From positions 124,001 to 188,000 of the forward strand of contig NZ_BMCU01000006.1 of assembly GCF_014635345.1 (NCBI RefSeq): 64,000 nt of DNA, in the 5' to 3' direction. Source of the DNA: Rhodococcoides trifolii (GTDB lineage Bacteria > Actinomycetota > Actinomycetes > Mycobacteriales > Mycobacteriaceae). This document shows, piece by piece, positions 52,127 to 60,937 of the stretch (its first letter is position 1; each line of letters opens with the position of its first letter). A program made the position numbers and the translations under genes. The notes under the pieces are model-generated. The model was not told the DNA's origin and did not search any database. It saw only the letters and a list, made by a program, of their open reading frames with translations.

Positions 52127-52256
52127 GGTGGTTCTCTTTCCTGCCGCGGTACCACTGAGTACGGCTTAAGTCGGTGACGGGACCGCTCATGGGCGAGATG
52201 CGGATGTGTTGCGGGAGGGAGTGTTTGCTGCGCCGCAGAGAACCTGTCGGTGTTCG

Positions 52257-52553
52257 TTACGAGCGCAGTGCGATGCAGCGTGTGTAACCGGTGCGGACGA
52301 TCAACCCGGCGTCCGTCAGCGCATCGATGGCGATGCGCAATGTTCGCCGGTCGACTCGAAGGTGACCGGCCAGAGAGGTACTCGATGGAAGCTCGCAACC
52401 CGGCCCGAGGGTGCCGTCGTCGATTGCCGTACGGATCTGGGTTTCGATCTGGTGGTAGATCGGAGCTCCTGTGCAGGTACGGATTTCGAGGTGACGGTGG
52501 AACCAACCCGTCGAGTCGGTCGGGGAACGTGATGGCTGCAGAGTGTCGATCAT
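52257..52553 (-). CDS. GntR-type DNA-binding domain, lone
   Basis: A 98-aa protein that is only a GntR winged helix: YHQIETQIRTAIDDGTLGPG, then LPSSTSLAGHLRVDRRTLRIAIDALTDAG (cut to RVDRRTLRIAIDAL) and VRTGY. No effector domain follows; it ends after CIALRS. It could be a short functional regulator or a truncated remnant. It is 130 nt from the Gfo/Idh/MocA gene and 23 nt from the lipoprotein gene, all on one strand. Confidence 0.65.
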   Translation of the reverse strand: MIDTLQPSRSPTDSTGWFHRHLEIRTCTGAPIYHQIETQIRTAIDDGTLGPGCELPSSTSLAGHLRVDRRTLRIAIDALTDAGLIVRTGYTRCIALRS

Positions 52554-52576
52554 CTAACTCGTCGAAGCCGTTTGTG

Positions 52577-53584
52577 TCAGCGGGTGCCGGCGGCGGCGTA
52601 GTCGGCCACCGCGTCGATGTTGGACTCGTCGATGAACGCCGGTCCGGTCAGTACCGCCTCGCCGCCGCCGATGGTGTTGCCGTTGTTGAGGTAGAGCCAC
52701 AGCGAATCGACTGCGAGGTAACCCTGCAGGAATGGCTGCTGATCGTTAGCCCATACGACGTCGCCGTTTCTGATTTCCTTCACCGTTTCGGCGTCGATTC
52801 CGAACGTGACGATCTTGGCGTCGACACCGGTAGCGGCCTTCGACTGGACGGCGACGTGTCCGATCGACGAGTCGAGGGTGGCGATGGTGTCGAAGGTCGG
52901 GTCCTGCTGAAGCTTGGCCGTCAGGAGCGCCTCGACGGACGGCATGTCCTGGCTGTTTACATAGAACGACTCCACCACAGCGCCCGGCATCTTCTGTGCG
53001 ATTCCAGCGCAGCGCGCTTCGAGTGAGACGTTGCCCTGCTCGTGAACGACGCAGAGCACCTTCTTGGCGCCGTCCTGGGCGAGGCGCTCCCCGGCCGACT
53101 GTCCGGCGATGTCTTCGTCCTGTCCGAAGTACTGTTGGACACCCATTTCCTTGTATGTACTCAGACCCGAGTTGAGTCCGACGACCGGAATGCCGGCCGC
53201 CTCGGCAGCAGCGACGGCAGGTTTCATCGCGTCAGGTTTGGCCAGCGTGACGGCGATTCCGTCCACCTTGGAGTCGATGGCCGATTGCACGAGGTTGGCT
53301 TGGTTGGGCGCCTGGGGATCCGAGGTGTAGCGCAGTTCGACGTTGTCCTTCGCTGCGGCCGCTTCGGCGCCCTTCTGCACGACGTCCCAGAACGCGTTAC
53401 CGGGTACACCGTGGGTGATCATCGCGATGGTGAGCTTGGGGGTGTCGGCAGACCCCGCGGCCATCGAGCTACCAGCCGAATCCGTTGCGCCTCCGGTGCT
53501 GGAGCAGGACGTGACCAGCAGAGTCAGGGCCGCGAAGGTGCCGAGGGTCCCTCGTCGAAGGGAGTGGTTTCGAGACTTTGTCAT
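52577..53584 (-). CDS. Sugar ABC transporter binding lipoprotein (ribose-type)
   Basis: A 335-aa periplasmic-binding protein of the RbsB/Peripla_BP_4 type. The lipobox LVTSC is at about residues 23-27 after a basic N-terminus (MTKSRNHSLRR). The mature protein shows the two-lobed pattern, with SKVDGIAVTLAKPDAM and PVVGLNSG. ATG 53584 with GAAAGG upstream. No ATPase or permease gene lies nearby, so it is either orphaned or uses a distant transporter. The palindrome at 53747-53764 suggests LacI control. Confidence 0.85.
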   Translation of the reverse strand: MTKSRNHSLRRGTLGTFAALTLLVTSCSSTGGATDSAGSSMAAGSADTPKLTIAMITHGVPGNAFWDVVQKGAEAAAAKDNVELRYTSDPQAPNQANLVQSAIDSKVDGIAVTLAKPDAMKPAVAAAEAAGIPVVGLNSGLSTYKEMGVQQYFGQDEDIAGQSAGERLAQDGAKKVLCVVHEQGNVSLEARCAGIAQKMPGAVVESFYVNSQDMPSVEALLTAKLQQDPTFDTIATLDSSIGHVAVQSKAATGVDAKIVTFGIDAETVKEIRNGDVVWANDQQPFLQGYLAVDSLWLYLNNGNTIGGGEAVLTGPAFIDESNIDAVADYAAAGTR

Positions 53585-53723
53585 GATGTGCCTTTCGTAG
53601 GCGGATATCGCATCGGCGGTGGATGGGTACGCAGGTGTGTCTGGCCTCGCGTGCCGTGAAATTAGGTAGGGCTGGCGTTGATCGCACAATTCCGAAGCGG
53701 TTGCGATGGAGTCGAAGCGAAGC

Positions 53724-53764
53724 CCCAATATTGGGCCGGAAGAAGGAACCGTAACGTTACGGTT
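53724..53764. promoter_or_regulatory. LacI-type operator in divergent promoter
   Basis: AACCGTAACGTTACGGTT at 53747-53764 is a perfect 18-bp palindrome with the central CG of LacI/PurR-family sites. A second palindrome CCCAATATTGGG lies at 53724-53735. Both are between the lipoprotein (minus) and LacI (plus) genes. Confidence 0.75.
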
Positions 53765-53877
53765 GACGGTAGGTTGTGACGTGCGTCATGTCAAGACATG
53801 TAGCCGGAGCATCGAAGAATGATGATGAACAACTGGCGGAGTGGGCTTTTCGGTGCACAGTGGGGAAGGATGAGGCG

Positions 53878-54891
53878 GTGGACTCCTCTCGCGTGACGAT
53901 CACCGACGTGGCGCGCGCCGCGGGCACGTCGACGACGTCGGCGTCAGTTGCGTTGCGTGGAACGCCGGGTGTGTCGGACGAAACTCGGGCGCACATCGCT
54001 GCTGTCGCAGCTCGTTTGGGCTATCGGCCCAACATCGCCGCGCGCAGGCTCCGGCAGGAGCGGTCACGGCTGCTCGGGGTGACGTTCGCGCTCGACCAGT
54101 CGTTCCATTCCGATCTGGTCACCCACCTGTATGGCGCGGTGGATGCGATCACGTATGACCTGGTGCTCAGCGCCGAGACGGCGCACCGACCCGCTGTACG
54201 CGCTGCAGAGAGTCTGCTGCAGGACCGGGTGGAGGCGCTGTTGCTGATCAGCCCGGAAATCACGGACGTGGAGTTGGCGACGATTGCCTCACGGGCAGAG
54301 CGAGTCGTGGCAATAGGATCCGAAGTAACTGTGCCAGGGGTGTATTCGGTCCGGACCGACGATCGCGCCGGGATCGGATCGGTGGTCGATCACCTCGTCG
54401 AACTCGGCCACACGGATATCGCCTACGCCGAGGCTGCGTCCGTTCCGCTCAACGCCGAACGCCGAACGGCGTACATGGAGGCGATGCGATCGCACGGGCT
54501 CGACGAGCACGTGCGAGTGCTCTCTGCGTCCAACACCGAGGCAGCCGGCGCTGAGCTCGCTGCCAGGCTCCTGATCGACCCTCGCTTGCCGACGGCGCTG
54601 ATCGCGTACAACGACATGTTGGCAATCGGGTTGCTTCTGGCGCTCAAGGACGGTGGTGTTGTTGTTCCGCAGGATGTTTCGATCGTCGGGTACGACGACA
54701 CCCAGTCGGCGGGATGGTCCTCGGTCGACTTGACCAGTGTGCGTCAGGACGGGGCGCAGCTGGCGCGCATCGCTGTAGAATGGGCGACCGAACCGGGCGA
54801 GCGTGACCTCGGCAATGAGCGGACGGAACTCGTGGCACCCCAGCTGATCGTGCGGTCGACCACCGCTTTGCCTCGCGCTGTCGACACCTAG
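53878..54891 (+). CDS. LacI family regulator
   Basis: A 337-aa LacI-type repressor. The N-terminal HTH VTITDVARAAGTSTTSASVAL and the hinge helix (AARRLRQERSRLLG) are followed by a sugar-binding-like domain with DDRAGIGSVVDHLVELGH. GTG 53878 follows GGAAGGATGA and places the HTH at residue 6 as usual; starts at 53776 or 53788 are less likely. Probably represses the divergent lipoprotein operon through the 53747 palindrome. Its TAG stop overlaps the creatininase stop on the other strand in a shared CTAG. Confidence 0.85.
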   Translation: MDSSRVTITDVARAAGTSTTSASVALRGTPGVSDETRAHIAAVAARLGYRPNIAARRLRQERSRLLGVTFALDQSFHSDLVTHLYGAVDAITYDLVLSAETAHRPAVRAAESLLQDRVEALLLISPEITDVELATIASRAERVVAIGSEVTVPGVYSVRTDDRAGIGSVVDHLVELGHTDIAYAEAASVPLNAERRTAYMEAMRSHGLDEHVRVLSASNTEAAGAELAARLLIDPRLPTALIAYNDMLAIGLLLALKDGGVVVPQDVSIVGYDDTQSAGWSSVDLTSVRQDGAQLARIAVEWATEPGERDLGNERTELVAPQLIVRSTTALPRAVDT

Positions 54892-55718
54892 CGGGTCGAT
54901 TCCGCGAGATCTGGGTCCTGGTCCGATAATGTGCGCCACTGAGATTGTCGCGCAACGATTCTGAGCCAGATTTCCTCCGTGGCGTCAATGGTCAGTGGGG
55001 GAGGAGAGTGTTCGTCCGTGCCGGTGGCGAGGATGCGTCGCCCCAGCTCGTTGAGGCTGTCCTCGAGGATTCGGCGGCCGTAGTCTGCGCTTGCGTCCGC
55101 CGCGTCGTCGCCCTGGGCGAATCTGCCCAGCGGGCTCGTCGCGCGATCTGGCACTCGATCGAGGTCCACCAGATCCGGTCGTATGTACATCAACTGGGAC
55201 AACTCGTAGCGGCCGGCGTGATCACCGTGATGGCGTCCGCGAACCAATTCGGGGTCGCTGACGGCCACGACCTGCACGGGGCATGTGCGGGTGAACTCCT
55301 CGGCCACCAGCCTGAGGTCGGCTTGGTTGCCGTGGTGTCCGGTCACCAGCACGAGGGTGCGAAACCCGGCGTTCGCGAACGCGCGGAGCTGGAACAACAG
55401 CATGCGCAGCAACACATCCGGAGGAACTCCGCCCAGGCGCGGATTCACCTTGCCCATGACCGCCGCGAGCCACGGCGCGTGGTATCCGGTTTCGTGGATC
55501 TGGTACCCCTGGGTCGGGGCGACGATACCGCCGTAGCGTCTCGCCGCCTGCTCGCACAGCCAGACCGCTTTGACGGTGTCCAGGCCGAATGCTGCTGCGT
55601 GTCCGTGTGGTTCGCACAACCCCAGCGGCAGATACACCACCGGCGCGGCGCTCAGGCGTGTTTCGAACTGGTGGGGCAGAAGTTCCTCCCACCGCACTGT
55701 GTCGTTCACCGTGATCAC
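54888..55718 (-). CDS. Creatininase family amidohydrolase
   Basis: A 276-aa creatininase-fold protein. The metal-binding segment is CEPHGH then LDT, and GHHGNQ follows near residue 126; a second metal-binding DHAGRYELS is present. Members include creatininase, MftE and FAPy deformylase. The GTG at 55718 has GGGAGTGAG upstream. It follows the aldo/keto reductase by 4 nt and is probably cotranscribed, under the LacI operators near 56774-56810. Cyclic amide hydrolysis is the general expectation. Confidence 0.8.
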   Translation of the reverse strand: MITVNDTVRWEELLPHQFETRLSAAPVVYLPLGLCEPHGHAAAFGLDTVKAVWLCEQAARRYGGIVAPTQGYQIHETGYHAPWLAAVMGKVNPRLGGVPPDVLLRMLLFQLRAFANAGFRTLVLVTGHHGNQADLRLVAEEFTRTCPVQVVAVSDPELVRGRHHGDHAGRYELSQLMYIRPDLVDLDRVPDRATSPLGRFAQGDDAADASADYGRRILEDSLNELGRRILATGTDEHSPPPLTIDATEEIWLRIVARQSQWRTLSDQDPDLAESTR

Positions 55719-55722
55719 CGTC

Positions 55723-56706
55723 TCACTCCCAATGGGTTGCGTGGTTGAAGTTCTTGATGAAACGGTGCCGGGTACGCAGCAGCTCGACGACGTCGGCCGG
55801 GAGGTCGGGCCCGTCGACCGCTGCGATGTTCGCCCGCGCGTGTTCTGGGATGTGCATGCTCGTCAGAGCGGTCGTGATTCCCTCGGCCTGCGTGACGAAC
55901 TTGAGTGCCAGCGCGGCGAGCGAGGGCGCGTGCTGCGGGACGAAGGAGCGTAACCGGTCGACCTTGTCGAGGTAGACCTCGCGGGGGATGGTCGCGTCGA
56001 AGTACCCGTCGAGGTAATGGCCGGCGGGGAAGTGCGTCGTGGCGGTGATGGCACCGGTCAGCCCGCCTTCGTCCAGAACGCACCGAGCCAGCACGGCGAC
56101 GCCGTGTTGGCGGCAGAGCGGCACCAGCGCATCGAGGGCGGTGGGGTCGAAAATGTTCACGATCGTTTGCACGGAATCGATCGCACCCGTGGTGACGAGC
56201 CCGAGTGCGACGTCGGAGCGGTGATCGGGGAGCGAGACGCCGATTCCCCCGACGAGGCCGGCGTCCTTGAGCTCGACGAGTTCGTCCAACCAGTGGCCCT
56301 CGGTCCCCCAGGTCGGCCACCACAGGTGAAGCTGGAGCAGGTCGAGATGATCGACGCCGAGCTCCTTCAAGGAGCGTTCCGCGCTGGCCCGGATGTGCCC
56401 GCGGGGGAAGACGGTCTCCACGTCGACCGGGGTACCCCACCGCCGCCGCGGCCCGAGGGAGTCGACCTTCGTCGCAACAATCGGTGGGGCCCCGGACCAC
56501 GCGCGAAGGGCCTTGCCGACCAATGCTTCGGAGGGGCCGTAGGCGCGGGCGGTGTCGACGAAGGTGACACCGGAGTCGAGAGCGTGATGCAGCGCGGTGA
56601 TGCCCTGGGCCTCGTCGGGCGTCCCGAACCAGTGGGAGAATCCCATGGCTCCGAATCCCAACGTGCTCACCAGTTTTCCGGCCAGTTCGATTGTGGCGTA
56701 CTTCAT
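55723..56706 (-). CDS. Aldo/keto reductase
   Basis: A 327-aa TIM-barrel reductase of the YajO/Tas-like group: FGAMGFSHWFG, then VDTARAYG (Asp and Tyr), IVATKVDSLG (Lys) and LLQLHLWWP (His), giving the full catalytic tetrad. ATG 56706. The two LacI-type sites at 56774-56810 lie upstream. With the creatininase gene it forms one of the two units apparently controlled by the LacI at 56855. Confidence 0.82.
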   Translation of the reverse strand: MKYATIELAGKLVSTLGFGAMGFSHWFGTPDEAQGITALHHALDSGVTFVDTARAYGPSEALVGKALRAWSGAPPIVATKVDSLGPRRRWGTPVDVETVFPRGHIRASAERSLKELGVDHLDLLQLHLWWPTWGTEGHWLDELVELKDAGLVGGIGVSLPDHRSDVALGLVTTGAIDSVQTIVNIFDPTALDALVPLCRQHGVAVLARCVLDEGGLTGAITATTHFPAGHYLDGYFDATIPREVYLDKVDRLRSFVPQHAPSLAALALKFVTQAEGITTALTSMHIPEHARANIAAVDGPDLPADVVELLRTRHRFIKNFNHATHWE

Positions 56707-56773
56707 GGTTGCACCTGATGATGTCGAAGGGCGTGATGAGTTCGTTTGATAAAAGACTGATTTCGTAAGATTG

Positions 56774-56810
56774 TTAGCGCGCTCTACTAAAGTGAGAGTA
56801 GCACGCTCTA
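56774..56810. promoter_or_regulatory. Paired LacI operator sites upstream of AKR gene
   Basis: TTAGCGCGCTCT (56774-56785) and the related TAGCACGCTCTA (56799-56810), each centred on CG. The same 12-mer and its inverse recur at 58055-58066 and 58080-58091 in front of the P450 gene. Confidence 0.65.
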
Positions 56811-56854
56811 ACAGTGGGCGTGCGGATTCGGAACAGTCGATTCGTGTCGTCGAT

Positions 56855-57877
56855 TCAGCGGCTGCGGAGGTGATCCGAGGATCCACGGATGATCAACTGG
56901 TGAGTCAGGGTGTTCGTGCGTCCCGGCAGGGACGGCTCCTCGATGCGGCCGAGAAGAAGTTCCGCGGCCTGCGCGCCCATGTGTCGGGCCTTCGGGTCGA
57001 CGGAGGTCAGGTCGACGCCCGGATAGGACGCGGCTCGGGTGTTGTCGTACCCGACGACGGCGAGGTCCTGCGGCACAGAGAGGCGCTCCCGGCGGGCGCC
57101 GATGAGCACGCCGACAGCAGTGGAGTCGTTGTAGCAGAACACCGCAGTGGGAAGGGAATTCGACCGTCGCAGACCCAGCAGTGCGCGCTGTCCGCCGTCC
57201 TCGGTCGCGTCCCCTGACACCACACGCTCGCGAAGCGAGGCTCTCTCGACCGCGGCGCTGTACCCGGCACGCCGGGCGTGATTCTGCAGAGTCGAGGGCC
57301 CCTCGACGTAGACGATGTCGCGATGTCCCTGCTTGATCAGATGGTCCGTTGCAGCGAACGCACCCGCCTCGTCCTCGCCGTGGACGGCGTCACCGAGTTC
57401 GACGAGTGGATCCTCGCCGATCATGACGGTCGGCGTGCCGGCGAGGATGGCCGACAGATCCAGGTGTTCGGGAACGTGGGTGGCCAGCAGGATTCCGTCC
57501 GGGCGCAGCCCCACCAACGTTTCGATGCCGGCGGCAAGGCTCGACTCGTCCTGAGTGCTCGTGGAGAGCAGGAGCTGATACCTCGTCGGCCCGATCACGT
57601 CCAGGACCCCGTCTGCGAAGTCGGCGTAGACCTGATTGTGTAGGTCGAAGATTGCCAGGCCGATCGAGTTCGTGGTTTTCGAGGCGAGGTTCGCGGCAAG
57701 TGCGTTGCGGCGGTAACCGAGTCTGCGGGCGGTGTCGAGTACGAGGGTGCGTTTCTCGGGAGAGACGTACCCGGTCTCTCGCATCACCAGCGACACCAGC
57801 GCCCTCGACACTCCGGCCTCGCGCGCGACGTCGACCATCGTCACCGAGCGCGCGCCGTGAACCGGACCTGCTGGCAT
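56855..57877 (-). CDS. LacI family regulator
   Basis: A 340-aa LacI-type protein with VTMVDVAREAGVSRALVSLV near residues 12-31 and a hinge NALAANLASK. The effector domain has the usual DEAGAFAATDHLIKQGHRDI. ATG 57877. Identical operator-type sequences on both sides, in front of the aldo/keto reductase and the P450, suggest it represses both. The inducer is unknown, perhaps a small oxygenated or sugar-like ring compound. Confidence 0.85.
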   Translation of the reverse strand: MPAGPVHGARSVTMVDVAREAGVSRALVSLVMRETGYVSPEKRTLVLDTARRLGYRRNALAANLASKTTNSIGLAIFDLHNQVYADFADGVLDVIGPTRYQLLLSTSTQDESSLAAGIETLVGLRPDGILLATHVPEHLDLSAILAGTPTVMIGEDPLVELGDAVHGEDEAGAFAATDHLIKQGHRDIVYVEGPSTLQNHARRAGYSAAVERASLRERVVSGDATEDGGQRALLGLRRSNSLPTAVFCYNDSTAVGVLIGARRERLSVPQDLAVVGYDNTRAASYPGVDLTSVDPKARHMGAQAAELLLGRIEEPSLPGRTNTLTHQLIIRGSSDHLRSR

Positions 57878-58053
57878 GACAGAACCGTATCCCACAACCT
57901 GCTCGTCGTTGGCGATCGCGGGTCGGGTCACCGCACAGGCGTGCAGTCCATCAGACGGGCATGGAAGTCGGGGTTCGCCAAGCCGACCAGCGGTTGGTTA
58001 CGACATCGTGAACCCCCGCACCAGATCGATACCGTGAGGTAGTTGACTCCAAT

Positions 58054-58092
58054 GTTAGCGCGCTCTACTGTGTGGAATTAGAGCGCGCTAAC
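58054..58092. promoter_or_regulatory. Inverted LacI operator pair upstream of P450
   Basis: GTTAGCGCGCTCT (58054-58066) and its exact inverse AGAGCGCGCTAAC (58080-58092) are separated by 13 bp. The second site ends 25 bp before the P450 ATG, consistent with repression of that gene; looping to 56774-56810 is possible. Confidence 0.7.
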
Positions 58093-58117
58093 GTCGCCGC
58101 CGAGAAAGAAGTTCCAC

Positions 58118-59350
58118 ATGCCCGAAAGCATCGAAAAGCCCTACGTAGAATCGGATTACGCCCCGCTCTACGACCCGTTCACCGATGACTTCCAGTCCGA
58201 CCCGTTCGCGGCATACCGCCGACTGCGGCACGAGGCGCCGGTCTACTTCAACGAGAAATGGGGCTTCTATGCGTTGAGCCGATTCGACGATGTGAGGGTC
58301 GCACTCAAGGACAGTGAGTCGTATCTCAACTACGAAGGCGTCGACATCGACGACTTCGAGCAGGAACAGCGCGGCCCCGGGCTCCTTCCAGACCTCGACA
58401 ATCCGCGCCACGACCAACTGCGCGCCGTCGTCCAGCGCTCGTTCATGCCCCGAAGCATCAAAGCGCTGACCGAGCAGATCAGGGCAGTGTGCAACACGCT
58501 CATCGACGGTTTCGGAGACCGACGAGAGGTCGACCTAGCCGAGAGTTTCGCGTGGCCGATCCCGTTCGAGGTCTTCTTCGACTTCCTCGGAATGCCGAAG
58601 GGTGAGATCCGGGAGAAGTTCGTACAGTGGACCCACGGCATCAAGCACCGCGAGCCCGGCTCACCGGAAATCACGCCCTTCGCCCGCGAGTCCACGCGTG
58701 AACTGCGCAACTACCTCGCCGAACTATTGCACGAGCGTCGCCGCACCCCGCGCCAGGACGTCCTGACAACAATCGTCCAAGCCGAGATCGACGGTGCACC
58801 GCTCGCGCCCGCGGATTTCGACGCCGCAGCCGAAGCCGTGGGCCTCGCGTTCGCGCTGTACATTGCCGGAATCGAAACCACCGCAGGCCAGATATCCACC
58901 CTCTTCGAGCAGCTCGCCCTGCACCCCGACCAGCAACAGGCCCTTCACGACGACCCCGCTCTGATCCCGAGAGCGGTGGAAGAGTCCCTGCGCTACCGCA
59001 GCATCTTCCAAGTGACAGCTCGCACCACGGTACGGCCGGTCGACGTCGACGGTGTCGAAATCCCTGCCGGTAGAAGAGTTTTCCTCATTCTCGGCTCGGC
59101 GAACGTCGACGAGACGAAGTTCGACAACCCCGAGCAGTTCGACATCCACCGCACCCCTGCGCCCCATCTCGCGTTCGGCGAGGGGCTTCACGGGTGCCTC
59201 GGAAACCCGCTGGCCCGACTCGAGGCGACCGTGGCGTTGCAGCAACTGGCCTCGCGCACCGGCATCTTCACGCTCTCCGGTGAGCCGCGCCGGTACGTCA
59301 CCACACCGAACGCCTATGTCCTCGATCGAGTCCCCGTCACCTTCGACTGA
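58118..59350 (+). CDS. Cytochrome P450
   Basis: A 410-aa soluble bacterial P450. The I-helix oxygen motif is AGIETT, the K-helix is EESLRYR, and the heme loop FGEGLHGCLG puts the heme thiolate at Cys360. ATG 58118 with AGAAAGAAG upstream. The next gene, 22 nt downstream, encodes a reductase of the phthalate-dioxygenase-reductase type, so the pair works like a split version of fused P450RhF/CYP116B-type enzymes. LacI sites control it. The substrate is unknown; a small aromatic or alicyclic ring is plausible. Confidence 0.9.
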   Translation: MPESIEKPYVESDYAPLYDPFTDDFQSDPFAAYRRLRHEAPVYFNEKWGFYALSRFDDVRVALKDSESYLNYEGVDIDDFEQEQRGPGLLPDLDNPRHDQLRAVVQRSFMPRSIKALTEQIRAVCNTLIDGFGDRREVDLAESFAWPIPFEVFFDFLGMPKGEIREKFVQWTHGIKHREPGSPEITPFARESTRELRNYLAELLHERRRTPRQDVLTTIVQAEIDGAPLAPADFDAAAEAVGLAFALYIAGIETTAGQISTLFEQLALHPDQQQALHDDPALIPRAVEESLRYRSIFQVTARTTVRPVDVDGVEIPAGRRVFLILGSANVDETKFDNPEQFDIHRTPAPHLAFGEGLHGCLGNPLARLEATVALQQLASRTGIFTLSGEPRRYVTTPNAYVLDRVPVTFD

Positions 59351-59372
59351 CCGCCAGAAAGCTGCGCTTCTC

Positions 59373-60368
59373 ATGACCGACCAACTGAGCACCTCCCACA
59401 GCTCGACCGCCACACTCGAAGAGGACGACCGAGAGATCCGAGCAACGGTGATCGAACGCGTCGTTGCCGCAGACGATGTCATCCTGCTGACCCTCGCCGC
59501 GTCGGACGGCGCACCGCTCCCGCCGTGGCGACCCGGCGCACACATCGACATTCATCTCGGCAACGGGCTGGTCCGTCAGTACTCCCTGTGCGGTGATCCC
59601 GACGACCGAACCACCTTCACCATCGGTGTGCTGAACGCACCTGCCGGCCGCGGCGGTTCCTCCTACATCCACCAATCGGTCCACGTCGGTGACGAGGTCA
59701 CGATCGCCGGACCGCGAAACCATTTCGAAATCGAGCCCGCAGGCCGCTATCTGTTCATCGCCGGCGGAATCGGCATCACTCCCATCGCGGCGATGATCGG
59801 CGAAGCCATAAGATCGGGAACCCCCTGGGCCCTCGTCTACGGAGGCCGCACCGAACAGTCCATGGCGCTACGCGAAGAACTTGTTGCACTCGGAGATTCG
59901 GTGACATTGTGGCCGCAGGACACGTCCGGCCTCATCGACCTCTCCCGTGTCCTCGGATCGCCGGAACCCGGCACCGCGATCTACGCATGTGGCCCCGAAC
60001 CGCTCCTCGGTGCCATCGAGACGATCTGCAAGGCCACGTGGAACGCGGGGGCGTTGCATCTGGAACGGTTCACACCCAAGGCCATCGACGATTCGGCCGA
60101 CACCGCGTTCGAGCTCGAACTTGCGCAAAGCGGGCGGCGTATCACGGTCCCGGCCGGCGGCACCGCCCTGGCGGCACTTGCCGAAGCAGGGGTACACATT
60201 CTCTCGTCCTGCGGCGAGGGCACGTGCGGAACATGTGAGACTCCTGTTCTGGAAGGTGTTGTTGATCATCGTGATTCGGTCCTGACTACCGAAGAGCAAG
60301 ACTGCAACGACTGCATGATGGTCTGTGTGTCGAGGGCGAAAGGGCCGTTGCTCGTACTCGATGTCTGA
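59373..60368 (+). CDS. PDR-type FMN/2Fe-2S oxidoreductase, P450 partner
   Basis: A 331-aa electron-transfer protein in the order FMN, NAD, then C-terminal 2Fe-2S. The flavin motif is RQYSL; nucleotide binding is shown by GGIGITP and CGPEPLL. The iron-sulfur Cys are 280, 285, 288 and 318. This is the phthalate dioxygenase reductase/VanB arrangement, opposite to BenC. It should pass electrons from NADH to the P450 upstream, without a separate ferredoxin. ATG 59373. Confidence 0.9.
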   Translation: MTDQLSTSHSSTATLEEDDREIRATVIERVVAADDVILLTLAASDGAPLPPWRPGAHIDIHLGNGLVRQYSLCGDPDDRTTFTIGVLNAPAGRGGSSYIHQSVHVGDEVTIAGPRNHFEIEPAGRYLFIAGGIGITPIAAMIGEAIRSGTPWALVYGGRTEQSMALREELVALGDSVTLWPQDTSGLIDLSRVLGSPEPGTAIYACGPEPLLGAIETICKATWNAGALHLERFTPKAIDDSADTAFELELAQSGRRITVPAGGTALAALAEAGVHILSSCGEGTCGTCETPVLEGVVDHRDSVLTTEEQDCNDCMMVCVSRAKGPLLVLDV

Positions 60369-60399
60369 GCACTCCAAAGAGGTTCGACGGGCAGTTGTG

Positions 60400-60795
60400 T
60401 CAGTTTGACGTCCGGCTCGATGTGGAGCGGATAACAAGACGCGGCCGTAGGACGGCGGATAGCGCGTCGGTGCGACCCTGATCCAGGCGTTCCATTGCGG
60501 CGTCGATTGCTTTGAGGGCCTTCTCGCGCGGCTTCTGGCTGACCGATGTGCGAGGTTAGCGAGGACGCTGTCGTCGTAGCCTCCTCGGCCGCGCGTACTC
60601 CGGAGTTTTCGGTGAAATCGCCGTCGATCACCTGGACGTGGGCGTCGAGATTGTCTCAGTGCATCGCCCCGATGTATCCGGTTAGCCGATCGGCAGCACT
60701 GGGATTGGACCCCCGGTCAGATGCACGATGCGTCGGTGCCCGAGCTGTACCAGGCGATCGACAATCGCGCACATGCCGCGAAGAAGTCCGCCGGG
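60400..60795 (-). pseudogene. Decayed LacI-family regulator
   Basis: Three pieces of a LacI effector domain appear in order on the minus strand but in different frames: IVDRLVQLGHRRIVHLTGGP (about 60710-60770), VQVIDGDFTENSGVRAAEEA (about 60570-60640) and a C-terminal end ALKAIDAAMERL then RPRLVIRSTS with a stop at 60400. A stop and at least one frame change interrupt it, and the HTH is missing. The gap 60369-60937 contains no other gene. Confidence 0.65.
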
Positions 60796-60937
60796 GTCTG
60801 AGCGGCAGAGGACCGAGCGCAGAAGGATGCGCGATAATGAACGCAGGTAACGCCTTCCAGATCGTGGCGGCCGCTGTTCAAGTCTCCTGCAGAGATCGCC
60901 GCCGAAACCGCAGGGTTGGCGACAGATTTTCCGAACC

